A stretch of 64,000 bases of DNA, taken from NCBI RefSeq assembly GCF_015500055.1, contig NZ_CP045492.1:3296501-3360500 (forward strand). Direction: 5' to 3'. Below are positions 48,663-60,880 of this stretch, in pieces (the first letter of the stretch is position 1; each line of letters begins with the position of its first letter). Origin of the DNA: Mesorhizobium sp. NBSH29. Lineage in GTDB: Bacteria > Pseudomonadota > Alphaproteobacteria > Rhizobiales > Rhizobiaceae. The position numbers and the translations under genes were made by a program. The notes beneath the pieces are model-generated. The model saw only the letters and a program-made list of their open reading frames with translations. It was not told the DNA's origin and did not search any database.

Positions 48663-49544
48663 ATGACTGACACGACTCAGACCCGTTTCTACTGCCGCGC
48701 CTCACGCGCCGATGCGACGCGCCTCTTTGTCTTGTTGGAGACCGAATTTGAAGACGACGGTTTTCCGCTCGCTATCCGTGAGATCAACGAGGAAGCCGAT
48801 ATCGATGAGGTCGAGCTCTATGCTGATGGCAACCTTGATGTCGTTGAAGATCGTATCACCAGGATTTTGGGCGATACGATCCTGTCAGACCCGCTTACCC
48901 GCGAGAAATTGCCCGACACAGACTGGGTTGCAGCCTCACTGGAGGGGTTGAAACCAGTACGCGCCGGTCGCTTTTTCGTCCATGGCTCACATGACCGTGC
49001 CAAGCGGCGCATTGGTGACCTTCCCATCGAAATCGAAGCTGGGCTTGCCTTCGGTACCGGTCACCACGGCACCACGTCGGGCTGCCTCGACATGATCTGG
49101 CGCGTAGCGGGGCGCGAACGTCCCCGAAATGCGCTTGATCTGGGCACTGGCAGCGCCGTACTGGCTATCGGGTTGGCCAAGATGGCGCGCATCCCAGTGC
49201 TTGCCACCGACATCGACCCCGTGGCGACAAAAGTAGCGGTGGCCAACGTCCGGCTGAACCATGCGGGCGCTTTCGTAGAGACGAAAACCGCGACCGGCTT
49301 CCACCACCCGGTTTTTGCAAAATGGGCGCCATTTGACATGATCGTGGCAAACATCCTGGCCCGTCCGCTAATGCGGCTGGCCCCCGAGATGGCAACCTAT
49401 CTCACCCCAGGTGGATCACTGATCCTGTCGGGTATTCTTGAGCGACAGCGCAACGCTGTGCTGGCTGCCTACAACGGCCAGAAATTCAGGCATGTGGCCA
49501 CGCTTGCCCGCGAGGGCTGGGTGACGCTGCATCTGAAGCGCTGA
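48663..49544 (+). CDS. prmA: Ribosomal protein L11 methyltransferase
   Basis: 293 residues. C-terminal SAM-dependent methyltransferase domain with EAGLAFGTGHHGTTSGCLDM (motif with GTGHHxTT), DLGTGSAVLAIGLAKM (motif I) and DMIVANILARPLMRLAPEM (NILA motif IV). The N-terminal L11-binding domain starts ASRADATRLFVLLETEFEDD. It trimethylates ribosomal protein L11. Co-directional with SCO (13 bp gap), followed by a terminator. Length matches the family. Confidence 0.95.
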   Translation: MTDTTQTRFYCRASRADATRLFVLLETEFEDDGFPLAIREINEEADIDEVELYADGNLDVVEDRITRILGDTILSDPLTREKLPDTDWVAASLEGLKPVRAGRFFVHGSHDRAKRRIGDLPIEIEAGLAFGTGHHGTTSGCLDMIWRVAGRERPRNALDLGTGSAVLAIGLAKMARIPVLATDIDPVATKVAVANVRLNHAGAFVETKTATGFHHPVFAKWAPFDMIVANILARPLMRLAPEMATYLTPGGSLILSGILERQRNAVLAAYNGQKFRHVATLAREGWVTLHLKR

Positions 49545-49550
49545 AACAAA

Positions 49551-49576
49551 AAAGGCAGCCCACGAAGGCTGCCTTT
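49551..49576. terminator. Terminator after prmA
   Basis: AAAGGCAGCC (49551-49560), loop CACGAA, GGCTGCCTTT (49567-49576): perfect 10-bp arms with A-rich flank before and T's after. It serves prmA on the plus strand and probably the convergent DUF1127 gene. Confidence 0.9.
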
Positions 49577-49600
49577 CGACACGCTAAACTAACGCAAAAC

Positions 49601-49780
49601 TTAGATCAGATAGGCGTTGGGTCGTTTGCTGAGCTCCGAGCGGCTGTAGCCATTGGCCTTCAGCGTCTCATCGTCGAGCATCAGAAGAGCGCCGTTAACG
49701 TAACGCTGCGCCTGCTTTTCACGCGATGTGACGAACGCCTGAAAGGCGCCTGCGAAAAATCCACGAACTTTGGTAGCCAT
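49601..49780 (-). CDS. DUF1127-like small protein (59 residues)
   Basis: 59 residues, ATG 49780 with GGAGAG five bases upstream, stop at 49601-49603. Starts MATKVRGFFAGAFQAFVTSR; C-terminal half LMLDDETLKANGYSRSELSK matches the DUF1127 core (L-D-D-x-x-L-x-x-x-G-(Y/I)-x-R-x-E-(L/I)). Small DUF1127 proteins in Agrobacterium and Rhodobacter bind RNA or affect phosphate and stress responses. Function here unknown. Confidence 0.8.
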   Translation of the reverse strand: MATKVRGFFAGAFQAFVTSREKQAQRYVNGALLMLDDETLKANGYSRSELSKRPNAYLI

Positions 49781-50009
49781 TGCATCTCTCCGGTGGAAAT
49801 TGCGATGTCCTCCACAGCCATGAAGGTAAGGGGTGCTGACCTATTCAACCAGTCTCGATGTTGCATGGCACCCATCTCATTTTGCACTGCAGCATAAAAA
49901 TGGCGCATTGATTCAACTCATTCTGGCCCATAGAGCCCGTTTCGGTTTCCCGAACTATGCTGTACCGTCGCAGCGCTTGAGAATCGTCGCGCCATAAGGA
50001 AAAGCACTA

Positions 50010-51836
50010 ATGTTTCAGACCTTTGACGTGAAAAGCGATGCGGACGCCGGCCCACGCCGGGTGGCTGACTTGCGCGTTTGGCTGACCGAGAACGGCCTGG
50101 ATGGCTTCCTCGTGCCCCGCTCCGACGAGCATCAGGGTGAATACGTCGCCGCCCGATCAGAGCGGCTGCGTTGGCTCACCGGTTTCACCGGCTCTGCCGG
50201 GGCTGCCCTGATTATGCGCGAGCGCGCTCTCATTTTTGTCGATGGCCGCTACCAGTTGCAGGTGCGCAGCGAAGTGGACATGCGGCTGTTTTCCGTTGAA
50301 AGCCTGATCGACAATCCGCCAGCGGCCTGGATCAGCGAAAATCTTGGCAAGGGTGCTCGCATCGGTTTTGACCCATGGCTGCACACGGTCGGTGATGTGA
50401 AGGCGCTAAGAGAGGCCTGCGAGAAAGTCGGTGCGACGTTGGTTGCGCTGGAACGCAATCCGATCGACATTTTATGGACAAACCAGCCCAGCCCTCCGCT
50501 TGCTCCCGTGGCAATCCATCCCAACGCGCTGGCAGGCCAACTGGCCAAGGACAAGTTGGTACAGCTTGCCTCGTCCATCACCCTCGATGGCGCGACCCAT
50601 GCCGTTATCACTGACCCGTCATCCATCGCTTGGGCCTTCAACATTCGTGGTAACGACGTGCCGCACACGCCCCTGGCACTTGGCTTTGCTATCCTCGCCG
50701 CTGAAGGATTGCACCGCCTGTTTATGGACAAGCGCAAGCTTGGACGTGAGACCGAAGCCTATCTGACTCAATTGGCCGACCTCCACGCACCTTCGGAGCT
50801 CGACGACGCACTTGTGGCGATTGCGAAGGCGGGCGGGCGCGTGGCCCTAGACCCCGCACTTGCGGCCGAGCGCCTGCGCATGGTGGTAGAAGATAACGGG
50901 GGAACAGTTGTTTCCGCGACTGATCCAGCCCGCCTGCCCCGCGCCACCAAGAACAACGCCGAACTTGCCGGTGCCCGATCAGCCCACCGCCGCGACGCGG
51001 TGGCCGTGATCAAACTACTCGCCTGGTTGGACCAACAGCCTGCCGGCTCGCTTGACGAGATTTCGGTGGTAACCCGACTGGAGAAGAGCCGCGCCTCGGT
51101 TGGTGAAGAAGCGCAAATGCCGTTACGTGACGTCTCCTTCGACACCATCGCCGGCGCCGGACCAAACGGCGCGATCATGCATTATCGCGTTTCGCAACAA
51201 ACCAATCGGAAGATCGAGGATGGCACGCTGTTTCTGCTCGATTCTGGCGCGCAATATCAGGACGGAACCACCGATATCACCCGTACCATGGCAGTAGGCC
51301 GCCCCAGCGATGAGATGCGCCAACGTTTTACCATGGTGCTAAAGGGCCTGATCGCCATCTCGACCCTGCGCTTTCCTGCAGGCACCCGCGGCATGGATAT
51401 CGATGCCTTTGCCCGCGTCGCACATTGGAAATCAGGCTGCGATTTTGCCCATGGAACCGGCCATGGGGTGGGATCCTATCTATCAGTCCATGAGGGACCC
51501 CAGCGCATTGCAAAAACCGGAACCGAGAAGCTTCTCGAGGGCATGATCCTGTCCAACGAGCCCGGCTACTACAAAGAGGGTGAATACGGTATCCGCCTCG
51601 AAAACCTGATCGTTGTGACGCCGGCCGAGTTAATTGGGGGCGGCGACATCGCCATGCACCGGTTCGAGACGCTGACACTGGTGCCGATCGACAGACGGTT
51701 GATCGTGACCGTTCTTATCAACGAAGAGGAACGCGCCTGGTTGAACGATTATCATGCCCGCGTGGCCGATGAGATCACGCCGATGCTGGGCGGGGCGGAA
51801 CTGGCCTGGCTGGAAGCGGCGACAGCGCCGCTCTGA
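50010..51836 (+). CDS. Xaa-Pro aminopeptidase (aminopeptidase P, M24B)
   Basis: 608 residues: two creatinase-N-like domains (first with VPRSDEHQGEYVAARSERL) and the pita-bread catalytic domain. Metal ligands visible: Asp pair in LLDSGAQYQDGTTDITRT, His in FAHGTGHGVGSYLSVHEGP, and Glu in SNEPGYYKEGEYGIRLENL and the final loop. It removes N-terminal residues before proline. AAGGAAAAGCACTA precedes ATG 50010. It stands alone; AzlCD are convergent downstream. Confidence 0.94.
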   Translation: MFQTFDVKSDADAGPRRVADLRVWLTENGLDGFLVPRSDEHQGEYVAARSERLRWLTGFTGSAGAALIMRERALIFVDGRYQLQVRSEVDMRLFSVESLIDNPPAAWISENLGKGARIGFDPWLHTVGDVKALREACEKVGATLVALERNPIDILWTNQPSPPLAPVAIHPNALAGQLAKDKLVQLASSITLDGATHAVITDPSSIAWAFNIRGNDVPHTPLALGFAILAAEGLHRLFMDKRKLGRETEAYLTQLADLHAPSELDDALVAIAKAGGRVALDPALAAERLRMVVEDNGGTVVSATDPARLPRATKNNAELAGARSAHRRDAVAVIKLLAWLDQQPAGSLDEISVVTRLEKSRASVGEEAQMPLRDVSFDTIAGAGPNGAIMHYRVSQQTNRKIEDGTLFLLDSGAQYQDGTTDITRTMAVGRPSDEMRQRFTMVLKGLIAISTLRFPAGTRGMDIDAFARVAHWKSGCDFAHGTGHGVGSYLSVHEGPQRIAKTGTEKLLEGMILSNEPGYYKEGEYGIRLENLIVVTPAELIGGGDIAMHRFETLTLVPIDRRLIVTVLINEEERAWLNDYHARVADEITPMLGGAELAWLEAATAPL

Positions 51837-51839
51837 TCA

Positions 51840-52133
51840 TTAAAAAAGATATCGCCCGGCGATCAGAACGGCAACGCCGGCGAGAAACATCGTCATGAGA
51901 CCAAAGCGCAGCGCCACCAGTCCGGCGACAAGGAGCGCAGTCAATCCTACCGGGTTGCCCGACAGCACGGCCGGTGCCACCAAGGTCGTCAACACGGCAG
52001 CAGGCACCGCATCAAGGCCCGCCTCGACGCGCGGATGTATGCGCTCGAACCGCGAGAGCACCAGATGCCCGCCTATCCGCGCCAGATACGTAACGACCGC
52101 TCCTGCAATAGTGATCCATAGAACCGTGCTCAT
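51840..52133 (-). CDS. azlD: AzlD-family branched-chain amino acid transport protein
   Basis: 97 residues, about three to four membrane helices (MSTVLWITIAGAVVTYLARI, AVPAAVLTTLVAPAVLSGNP). It matches the AzlD small subunit, which with AzlC exports branched-chain amino acids or analogues such as 4-azaleucine. It overlaps the end of azlC by 4 bp (52130-52133). Gene symbol by analogy with B. subtilis. Confidence 0.88.
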   Translation of the reverse strand: MSTVLWITIAGAVVTYLARIGGHLVLSRFERIHPRVEAGLDAVPAAVLTTLVAPAVLSGNPVGLTALLVAGLVALRFGLMTMFLAGVAVLIAGRYLF

Positions 52134-52864
52134 AGCTGTGTTTCCCCCACAGACTTAACAGGCGCGGCGAACGCAGCCAAAAACACGCCAGCGGCTGCGC
52201 CGATCGACACATGCCAGGGAGAACCGACGAACTGGTACGCAAGGATCGATGCGACCGCGCTTGCGAGGACCACCGGCAGCCAGAATGGCCGCTTGCGAAA
52301 TCCCATTACCAGACCGAGGAAATAGATCGGCAGGAGGAAACCAAGTCCAAGCGAGTTGGGGTCAGGAACCAGCCGCGCGAAATGGGCGCCAATCCACGCT
52401 TCAGCAACCCATGCGAGCCATACAGGCAAGCCAAAGCCGAGATACCAGGCGAAGGTCAGTAGACCTAACTCGTCTCGACGCTCCGATTGTGCATATTGCG
52501 GGTCAGTTAGCAGAAAAAATGCCACCGCCTGCTGTGCTAGCGTCCAACTCTTGATTTTGCGCCCGAGCGCTGCCGAGTAAAGCACATGGCGGAAATTGAC
52601 GGCAAAAATGGAAAGCACCACCACCCACGGCGCGATCTTTTGGCCGAACAATTCAATCCCCACCATCTGGCTGGCGCCTCCATAGATGGCACCGCTCATC
52701 AAAGTTGCTTCGAAAACACTGAATCCATTGGCTACCGCCAACGCACCGAACAGAAAGCCGAAGGGAAGGACGGCGACGATCAGCGGCAAACATCCCCGCA
52801 TTCCTGATCGGAAGTCACTCAGCCAGATATTGCGCGTATCTTCAAACTCGGATTGGACAGACAT
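52130..52864 (-). CDS. azlC: AzlC-family branched-chain amino acid exporter
   Basis: 244 residues from ATG 52864 (MSVQSEFEDTRNIWLSDFRS; a TTG/ATG at 52882 is possible). Membrane protein of the AzlC family: GMRGCLPLIVAVLPFGFLFG, MSGAIYGGASQMVGIELFGQ, VNFRHVLYSAALGRKIKSW and LTDPQYAQSERR are typical. It pairs with AzlD for export. Together with ilvC and ilvIH in the same window it points to control of branched-chain amino acid levels. Confidence 0.9.
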   Translation of the reverse strand: MSVQSEFEDTRNIWLSDFRSGMRGCLPLIVAVLPFGFLFGALAVANGFSVFEATLMSGAIYGGASQMVGIELFGQKIAPWVVVLSIFAVNFRHVLYSAALGRKIKSWTLAQQAVAFFLLTDPQYAQSERRDELGLLTFAWYLGFGLPVWLAWVAEAWIGAHFARLVPDPNSLGLGFLLPIYFLGLVMGFRKRPFWLPVVLASAVASILAYQFVGSPWHVSIGAAAGVFLAAFAAPVKSVGETQL

Positions 52865-52965
52865 TCGATCTCCTTGAACCACTGGTTCTTAGAAAGTAGC
52901 GCTGATGCTGTCATGTGAATTGAATTGAGCGGTGCGTCAGCGGAAGTGATCGAAACGTTCAGCAC

Positions 52966-55155
<2,190 letters not shown>

Positions 55156-55181
55156 CTAGAATAAATCGGCTGCAAAGCACA

Positions 55182-56855
55182 TCACGACGCGTGCGCGTTT
55201 TCAGCCAGCAACCGCTCGGCTGCCGCGCGCGCTTCGTCTGTAATCGTAGCGCCAGCCAACATCCGTGCTATTTCCTCCTGACGGGCGCTGCGGTCCATCG
55301 CGGCAATGCCGGTCGAGACACTTTCAGCGCAACCCGTTTTGGAGATAAGGTAATGCGTATGCGCGCGGGCGGCCACCTGTGGCGCATGTGTTACTGATAG
55401 AACCTGAACGCCTTCCGACAGCCGAGCCAGCCGTTGCCCGATGGCATCCGCAACCGCACCACCAACACCGGTATCTATCTCGTCAAACACCAGCGTTGGC
55501 GCCGAGCCGCGATCAGCTAGCGCCACTTTGAGCGCGAGCAGAAAACGCGAAAGCTCACCGCCCGACGCGACCTTCATCATCGGACCCGCTCGCGTCCCGG
55601 GATTGGTACGAACCCAGTATTCGACTTCATCAATCCCGTGCTGCGTGCGGTTTTGCCATTCGCTGGTGAGCTCAACGATGAACTCGGCTCGCTCAAGTTT
55701 GAGCGCCGGCAATTCGGCCATCACCGCGCGCTGCAGGTGAAAAGACGCGGTCTTGCGTTCTTCCGAGAGGGCTGCGGCTGCTGCATCATAGGTCGCACGC
55801 GCCGCCACCGCTTGCTTTTCCAGTGCCAGGAGGCGTTCCTCCCCCGCATCGAGGTCGGCCAGATCCGCTGCCATCTTGTCACGCAGCTCAGCCAGATCAT
55901 CGACGCTTACCGAATGCTTGCGTCCAGCAGCGCGCAGCGCAAACAATCGCTCTTCCGAACTCTCCAGCTTCCGCGGATCGAATTCAGTCGCCCTCAGGGC
56001 CGCCTCGACACCCGATTGCGCGGCATCTAGCGACACAAGAGCATCGTCAAGCGACTTCACCACATCCTCAAGAAAGCCCGGCGCTTCGCTAGCCTTGCGT
56101 TGAAGGCGGCGCAAAAGGCTCGCCAATAGCGGCGACGGTGCATTGGGGCCGGAGAGGATATCTTGCGCGTCCTGAATATCGGCGGCGACTTTTTCCGCCC
56201 TCATCATAGTAGAGCGCTGCTCGGAAAGCTCGGTTTCCTCGCCTGGCTGCGGGTCAAGATGCGAAAGCTCGGCAACAGAAGCGCGCAAAAAATCTGCCTC
56301 TCGCGCGGCAGCCTCGACGCGGGCTTTGTGGCGCGCCAGTTCCTGATCCGCGCTTCGATAGATCTTCCATGCCTCAGCAGTAGCCCGCACGTCTCCGCCA
56401 TGGCCGCCGAAGGCGTCCAGAAGGTCGCGATGCGCGGCCGCGTCGACCAACGCGCGGTCATCATGCTGTCCATGGATTTCCACTAACGCGCGCCCGATCT
56501 CACGCATTAGTGCCACGCTGGTCGGCTGATCGTTGACGAAAACCCGGGTGCGTCCGTCAGTCGTCTGCACGCGCCTCAAAATGACATCGCCATCATCGTC
56601 GATCGCGTTGTCGCGCAAAATAACACGCACGGCGTGACTGCCAGGAACGTCGAACACCGCCGTCACCTGCCCTTGGCTGGCGCCATGGCGTACCAGCGAC
56701 GCGTCGCCGCGCGCGCCAAGCGCCAGCGACAGGGCATCCAGCAGGATCGATTTGCCGGCACCCGTTTCGCCGGTCAGCACCGAGAGCCCGGCGGAAAAAT
56801 TGATGTCCAGCCGTTCGATCAGTACAATATCGCGGATCGACAGTTGGGAAAGCAT
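55182..56855 (-). CDS. recN: DNA repair protein RecN
   Basis: 557 residues, SMC-like. Walker A GETGAGKSILLDAL near the N-terminus, a coiled coil in the middle with Glu/Arg/Ala-rich helices, and Walker B PTLVFDEIDTGVGG plus the signature SGGELSRFLLALKVAL before it. RecN helps join broken DNA ends. Directly downstream of bamD (11 bp), upstream of ligA, in the order seen in related alphaproteobacteria. Confidence 0.96.
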   Translation of the reverse strand: MLSQLSIRDIVLIERLDINFSAGLSVLTGETGAGKSILLDALSLALGARGDASLVRHGASQGQVTAVFDVPGSHAVRVILRDNAIDDDGDVILRRVQTTDGRTRVFVNDQPTSVALMREIGRALVEIHGQHDDRALVDAAAHRDLLDAFGGHGGDVRATAEAWKIYRSADQELARHKARVEAAAREADFLRASVAELSHLDPQPGEETELSEQRSTMMRAEKVAADIQDAQDILSGPNAPSPLLASLLRRLQRKASEAPGFLEDVVKSLDDALVSLDAAQSGVEAALRATEFDPRKLESSEERLFALRAAGRKHSVSVDDLAELRDKMAADLADLDAGEERLLALEKQAVAARATYDAAAAALSEERKTASFHLQRAVMAELPALKLERAEFIVELTSEWQNRTQHGIDEVEYWVRTNPGTRAGPMMKVASGGELSRFLLALKVALADRGSAPTLVFDEIDTGVGGAVADAIGQRLARLSEGVQVLSVTHAPQVAARAHTHYLISKTGCAESVSTGIAAMDRSARQEEIARMLAGATITDEARAAAERLLAENAHAS

Positions 56856-56866
56856 TGATGCCTACA

Positions 56867-57733
56867 TCAGGCGCCGGTGATCAGCTTCCCGGCCTTGGAA
56901 ATCCACGAGCCGGAGTTGTCGCGCGGCTCAAGCCCACCGGTCTGTAGGAGCTTGTAGGAATCCTTGTACCATTGGCTGTCTGGATAATTATGCCCAAGCA
57001 CTGCTGCTGCCGTCTGCGCTTCTGAGGTCAACCCCATCGCATAATAGGCTTCCGTCAGGCGCGAAAGCGCCTCCTCGACATGGCGTGTGTTGGAATAGTT
57101 CTCCACCACATAGCGGAACCGTTTCACCGAAGCGATATATTCGCGTCGTTCCAGATAGTAGCGGCCGATCTGCATCTCCTTGCCGGCCAACTGGTCGCGG
57201 GCAAACCTTATTTTGGCTTTGGCATCCTCGACATAGGAGGAATCGGGCCAGCGCTCGACCACTTCCTGCATTGCCTCAATGGCTCGGCGCGATTCTTTCT
57301 GATCCTGCGTCACATCGCGGATCTGCCGGAAATAGCTCAGCCCAACAATATACTGCGCATACGCAGCGTCAGAATCGGTCGGGTAAAGCTGGACGTAGCG
57401 CTTGCCGGCGTTGATGGCGTCGTCGTAATTGCCCTGCCTGTAATCGGCGAAGGCACCCATCACTAGCGCCTTGCGACCATATTCCGAATAGGGGTGCTGC
57501 CGGTCGATCGATTTAAACTTCTTGCTGGCCTCGCCAAGCCGCCCAGCGTTCATGTTTGCCAGGCCCTGATTGTAGAGCACGTCCGCAGGATCCGTCTGCT
57601 CAACATAGGTCGCGAGATCTACATCCTGATCCGATGCACATGCCGAAAGGAGTAGAGGCGCACCGATAACCGGAAGAAGTGCCAAGGCGATCCCGGACCG
57701 TCGCGCCGACTGCGCTGCTCGTACAAAAAACAT
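56867..57733 (-). CDS. bamD: Outer membrane assembly lipoprotein BamD
   Basis: 288 residues from ATG 57733; the frame stays open to 57793. Type II signal peptide with lipobox LSAC (C32), then five TPR-like repeats ([60 protein letters not shown]). BamD is the essential lipoprotein of the BAM complex that inserts beta-barrel proteins. It sits between lpxC and recN on the same strand, 205 bp from lpxC. Confidence 0.95.
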   Translation of the reverse strand: MFFVRAAQSARRSGIALALLPVIGAPLLLSACASDQDVDLATYVEQTDPADVLYNQGLANMNAGRLGEASKKFKSIDRQHPYSEYGRKALVMGAFADYRQGNYDDAINAGKRYVQLYPTDSDAAYAQYIVGLSYFRQIRDVTQDQKESRRAIEAMQEVVERWPDSSYVEDAKAKIRFARDQLAGKEMQIGRYYLERREYIASVKRFRYVVENYSNTRHVEEALSRLTEAYYAMGLTSEAQTAAAVLGHNYPDSQWYKDSYKLLQTGGLEPRDNSGSWISKAGKLITGA

Positions 57734-57938
57734 GATCAATGTTCGCCCTTCTGGCGTCGTAGAAAAGGAAGGCTTGGGCGAGCCATTAATCACAACTGCC
57801 CGTCATCGGCAACGCTATGCCGCCTCAATGGCGCATTTTTGTGGCGCAACGACACCGCCTTCACCTTTAACGGGTCCGATGGTCACATTCCCACGCTCTT
57901 CGCTCGAAGGAGGGACAACTACCTGAAAAGGCTTCGAA

Positions 57939-58889
57939 TCAGATCATCCAGGGCGCGTAGGTAGGCATACCTATAGCGGTCATCTCCGCAGCCCTGCCCC
58001 GCCTGCTCCGGGTCGTCTCAACAATCTCGAAGTTCGCGGTATCGCAAAGCACAGCTCGCAATGCCGAGGCATTCAACCGGTGGCCGCCTCGATACGACCG
58101 GAAGCATCCGATAAAGCGTGCCCCGGCAAGCGCCAGATCGCCCATGGCATCAAGCGTCTTGTGGCGCACGAATTCATCCGGGTAGCGCAGACCGTCCATA
58201 TTGATAATGCGGTGATCATCGCCGATGACCAGCGAATTCTCGAGCGAGGAACCAAGCGCATAACCTGCAGCCCACAGCCGTTCCACGTCTTTCATGAAGC
58301 CAAAGGTGCGCGCCCGGCAAATCTCATTGCGAAACAGATCGGCGCTCAGTTCGCCCGCAAATGACTGGCGCCCAATGGCCGGGCTCTCGAAATCGATTTC
58401 CACCTCGAAGCGCGTACCATCATAAGGCCGAAACTCAGCCCAGGATGCGCCATTCTCCACCCTGACTGGCTTTACGATCCGGATAAACCGGCGCTTCGAT
58501 GCCAAAACGTCAATGCCCGCCTGATCGAAAGCCGCTACGAACATCGCCGCGCTGCCGTCGAGGATGGGAACCTCCGATCCATCAATGTCAATTGCAACAT
58601 TGTCGATCCCAAGCGCAAACACCGTAGCCATGAGATGTTCCACGGTGGCGACATGGTGTTTGGAAGGATCGCCAAGAATAGTACTCAGATCGGTACCACC
58701 AACTTCGGAAACTAGCGCCGGAATTTCATTGTCCGGACCATCAACACTGAGGCAATGGAACACAATCCCCGTATCAGCATCCGCCGGATTAAAATGCACG
58801 CTCACGGGTTTACCACTGTGAACGCCAATGCCCGACAGGCTGAAACGCGATTTAATGGTCGTTTGGTAATCGTGCAAAATAATCCCCAT
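57939..58889 (-). CDS. lpxC: UDP-3-O-acyl-N-acetylglucosamine deacetylase
   Basis: 316 residues from ATG 58889 (MGIILHDYQTTIKSRFSLSG). LpxC performs the first committed step of lipid A synthesis. Zinc site: His in VEHLMATVFALGIDNV, and H/D in RHKTLDAMGDLALAGARFIG; the basic patch follows (SYRGGHRLNASALR). C-terminal end is short. A 257-bp region with a terminator hairpin separates it from ftsZ. Confidence 0.96.
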   Translation of the reverse strand: MGIILHDYQTTIKSRFSLSGIGVHSGKPVSVHFNPADADTGIVFHCLSVDGPDNEIPALVSEVGGTDLSTILGDPSKHHVATVEHLMATVFALGIDNVAIDIDGSEVPILDGSAAMFVAAFDQAGIDVLASKRRFIRIVKPVRVENGASWAEFRPYDGTRFEVEIDFESPAIGRQSFAGELSADLFRNEICRARTFGFMKDVERLWAAGYALGSSLENSLVIGDDHRIINMDGLRYPDEFVRHKTLDAMGDLALAGARFIGCFRSYRGGHRLNASALRAVLCDTANFEIVETTRSRRGRAAEMTAIGMPTYAPWMI

Positions 58890-59092
58890 ACGGCACCTTG
58901 AATGGCCGCTATGCTGCCTGCCCACAGTCGCGTTCTCGTCTCACGGAGAACCGCTCAGGACGAAATTAGCTGGCGCGAAGATAGGCGGGACCGGGCGAGT
59001 CTCCAAATCACGGTTTTTTAACCCGTGAAATCACCTGCGTTTGAACTATTCGCACGAACAAGCCTTTGAAACGACTGCATTTAAAGTGAAAG

Positions 59093-59118
59093 CAGGCGGG
59101 AGTTGGAACTCCCGCCTG
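59093..59118 (-). terminator. Terminator after ftsZ
   Basis: CAGGCGGGAGTT (59093-59104), GG, AACTCCCGCCTG (59107-59118), a perfect 12-bp stem 29 bp after the ftsZ stop. On the minus strand it is followed by CTTTCACTTT. It separates ftsZ from lpxC. Confidence 0.8.
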
Positions 59119-59146
59119 TTAAAGAATGTTACGAACCGTTAACGGA

Positions 59147-60808
59147 TCAGTTGGCCTGCCGGCGAAGGAATGCCGGAATCTCCAGCTGATCGTCCTCCTG
59201 CACCGCCCTGGGCTGCGGCGTGATCCGTCCCTGATCGTCGAGCTGGCCGCGACGCGGAGCATAGAGCTGCGGGTCCTGCGTGGCGACGCGGCGCGCTTCC
59301 GGTGCCGGCTGGCGCAGTTTTGGCTCACGCGGCTGTGCTGGCTGCAGACGTGCGGGTTCTTCTTCACGGCGCGAAGCCAGGCCATTGGTCAGGCGCTTGA
59401 GCAGACCCATCGGACCACGGTCCTCATGGTTCGTGACAGGGCGGTGAACTGCTTCCAGTTCAGCCTTGACGACCTGCTGAAACTCCTCGACGCGCGGCAT
59501 CCGTGCAACGGGAGCGAGCTGCGGTTCACGCATTTGCGGCGCTGGTTCCCGCATTTGCGGTACCTGCTGTACCGGTTCCGCACCGGGCACCGGCTGGAAC
59601 AGCTTGCTTTGTGGACGGAAGCCGTCGTCGACCGGCTGCGCTGCCGGACGCGCTTGTGCCAATTCGGCTGCGTTATGCTCTGCGGCGCGAATGGCATCGG
59701 CAACTGGATCGGCGGCGCGAATCGGACGGATAGGCTCTGGTGCCGAGCGTATCTCTACAGCTCGAGGCGCCGGTTGTGGCTGGGTCTGTGGCTGCTTTGC
59801 GGCGGGACGAATGGTCAGCGGCGAAGCAGACATTTCCAGCGCCGATTTGTCGATGCCGGTAGCAACAACCGACACGCGGATAACGCCTTCAAGATTTTCA
59901 TCGAAGGTGGCGCCCAGAATGATGTTGGCTTCCTGGTCGACTTCCTCGCGAATACGCGTTGCCGCTTCGTCAACTTCGAACAGTGTCAGGTCGCGACCGC
60001 CGGTGATAGAAATCAACAGGCCGCGCGCGCCCTTCATCGAAGTTTCGTCGAGCAGCGGATTGGCAATCGCAGCCTCGGCAGCGGCCATTGCACGACCCTC
60101 TCCGGACGCCTCGCCAGTCCCCATCATGGCTTTGCCCATCTCGCGCATCACCGAACGAACGTCGGCGAAGTCAAGATTGATCAGACCTTCCTTGACCATC
60201 AGGTCGGTGATGCAGGCAACGCCGGAATAGAGCACCTGGTCGGCCATCGCGAAGGCATCAGCAAAGGTGGTCTTGTCATTAGCAATGCGGAACAGATTCT
60301 GGTTCGGAATGACGATCAGCGTATCAACGTTCTTCTGCAGCTCCTCGATACCGAGGTCCGCCGTCTTCATCCGGCGCTGGCCTTCGAAGTGGAACGGCTT
60401 GGTCACAACACCAACCGTCAAAATGCCCTTTTCACGGGCCGCACGCGCAACCACCGGAGCCGCACCGGTGCCGGTGCCTCCGCCCATGCCCGCAGTTACG
60501 AAGCACATATGGGTGTTCGACAGGTGGTCGATGATTTCATCGATACATTCTTCAGCAGCTGCACGGCCGACTTCCGGCTGCGACCCGGCACCCAGGCCTT
60601 CTGTGACGTGCGCGCCAAGCTGTATGAGACGTTCAGCCTTCGAAATCGTTAGCGCCTGCGCGTCGGTATTGGCAACGACAAACTCGACACCACGCAAACC
60701 CGCCGTGATCATGTTGTTGACAGCGTTGCCGCCGCCGCCGCCGACACCAAATACGGTGATCCGCGGCTTGAGCTCGGTAATGTCCGGCTTTTGCAGATTG
60801 ATCGTCAT
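59147..60808 (-). CDS. ftsZ: Cell division GTPase FtsZ
   Basis: 553 residues. Tubulin-like GTPase: G-loop regions [13 protein letters not shown] at 21-33 and [12 protein letters not shown] at 107-118; T7 loop [12 protein letters not shown]. The GTPase core ends near 320. A long disordered linker (about 220 residues rich in Pro, Gln, Arg and Ala) precedes the conserved C-terminal peptide IPAFLRRQ (544-551) that binds FtsA and other partners. Long linkers are usual in Alphaproteobacteria. ftsA is upstream by 72 bp. Confidence 0.97.
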   Translation of the reverse strand: MTINLQKPDITELKPRITVFGVGGGGGNAVNNMITAGLRGVEFVVANTDAQALTISKAERLIQLGAHVTEGLGAGSQPEVGRAAAEECIDEIIDHLSNTHMCFVTAGMGGGTGTGAAPVVARAAREKGILTVGVVTKPFHFEGQRRMKTADLGIEELQKNVDTLIVIPNQNLFRIANDKTTFADAFAMADQVLYSGVACITDLMVKEGLINLDFADVRSVMREMGKAMMGTGEASGEGRAMAAAEAAIANPLLDETSMKGARGLLISITGGRDLTLFEVDEAATRIREEVDQEANIILGATFDENLEGVIRVSVVATGIDKSALEMSASPLTIRPAAKQPQTQPQPAPRAVEIRSAPEPIRPIRAADPVADAIRAAEHNAAELAQARPAAQPVDDGFRPQSKLFQPVPGAEPVQQVPQMREPAPQMREPQLAPVARMPRVEEFQQVVKAELEAVHRPVTNHEDRGPMGLLKRLTNGLASRREEEPARLQPAQPREPKLRQPAPEARRVATQDPQLYAPRRGQLDDQGRITPQPRAVQEDDQLEIPAFLRRQAN

Positions 60809-60880
60809 TGTCCTGGTCCTTTGCCTTTCCTGCCGCCTCGCCCCGCGGCGTATGTCTTGGGGGATTTCCCCGAACTGGTA

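Noticed and set aside
59126-60652. 508-codon open frame on the plus strand opposite ftsZ
   Set aside because: It is the antisense shadow of the GC-rich ftsZ gene; the minus strand encodes a full FtsZ with all motifs, and the plus frame has no family features.
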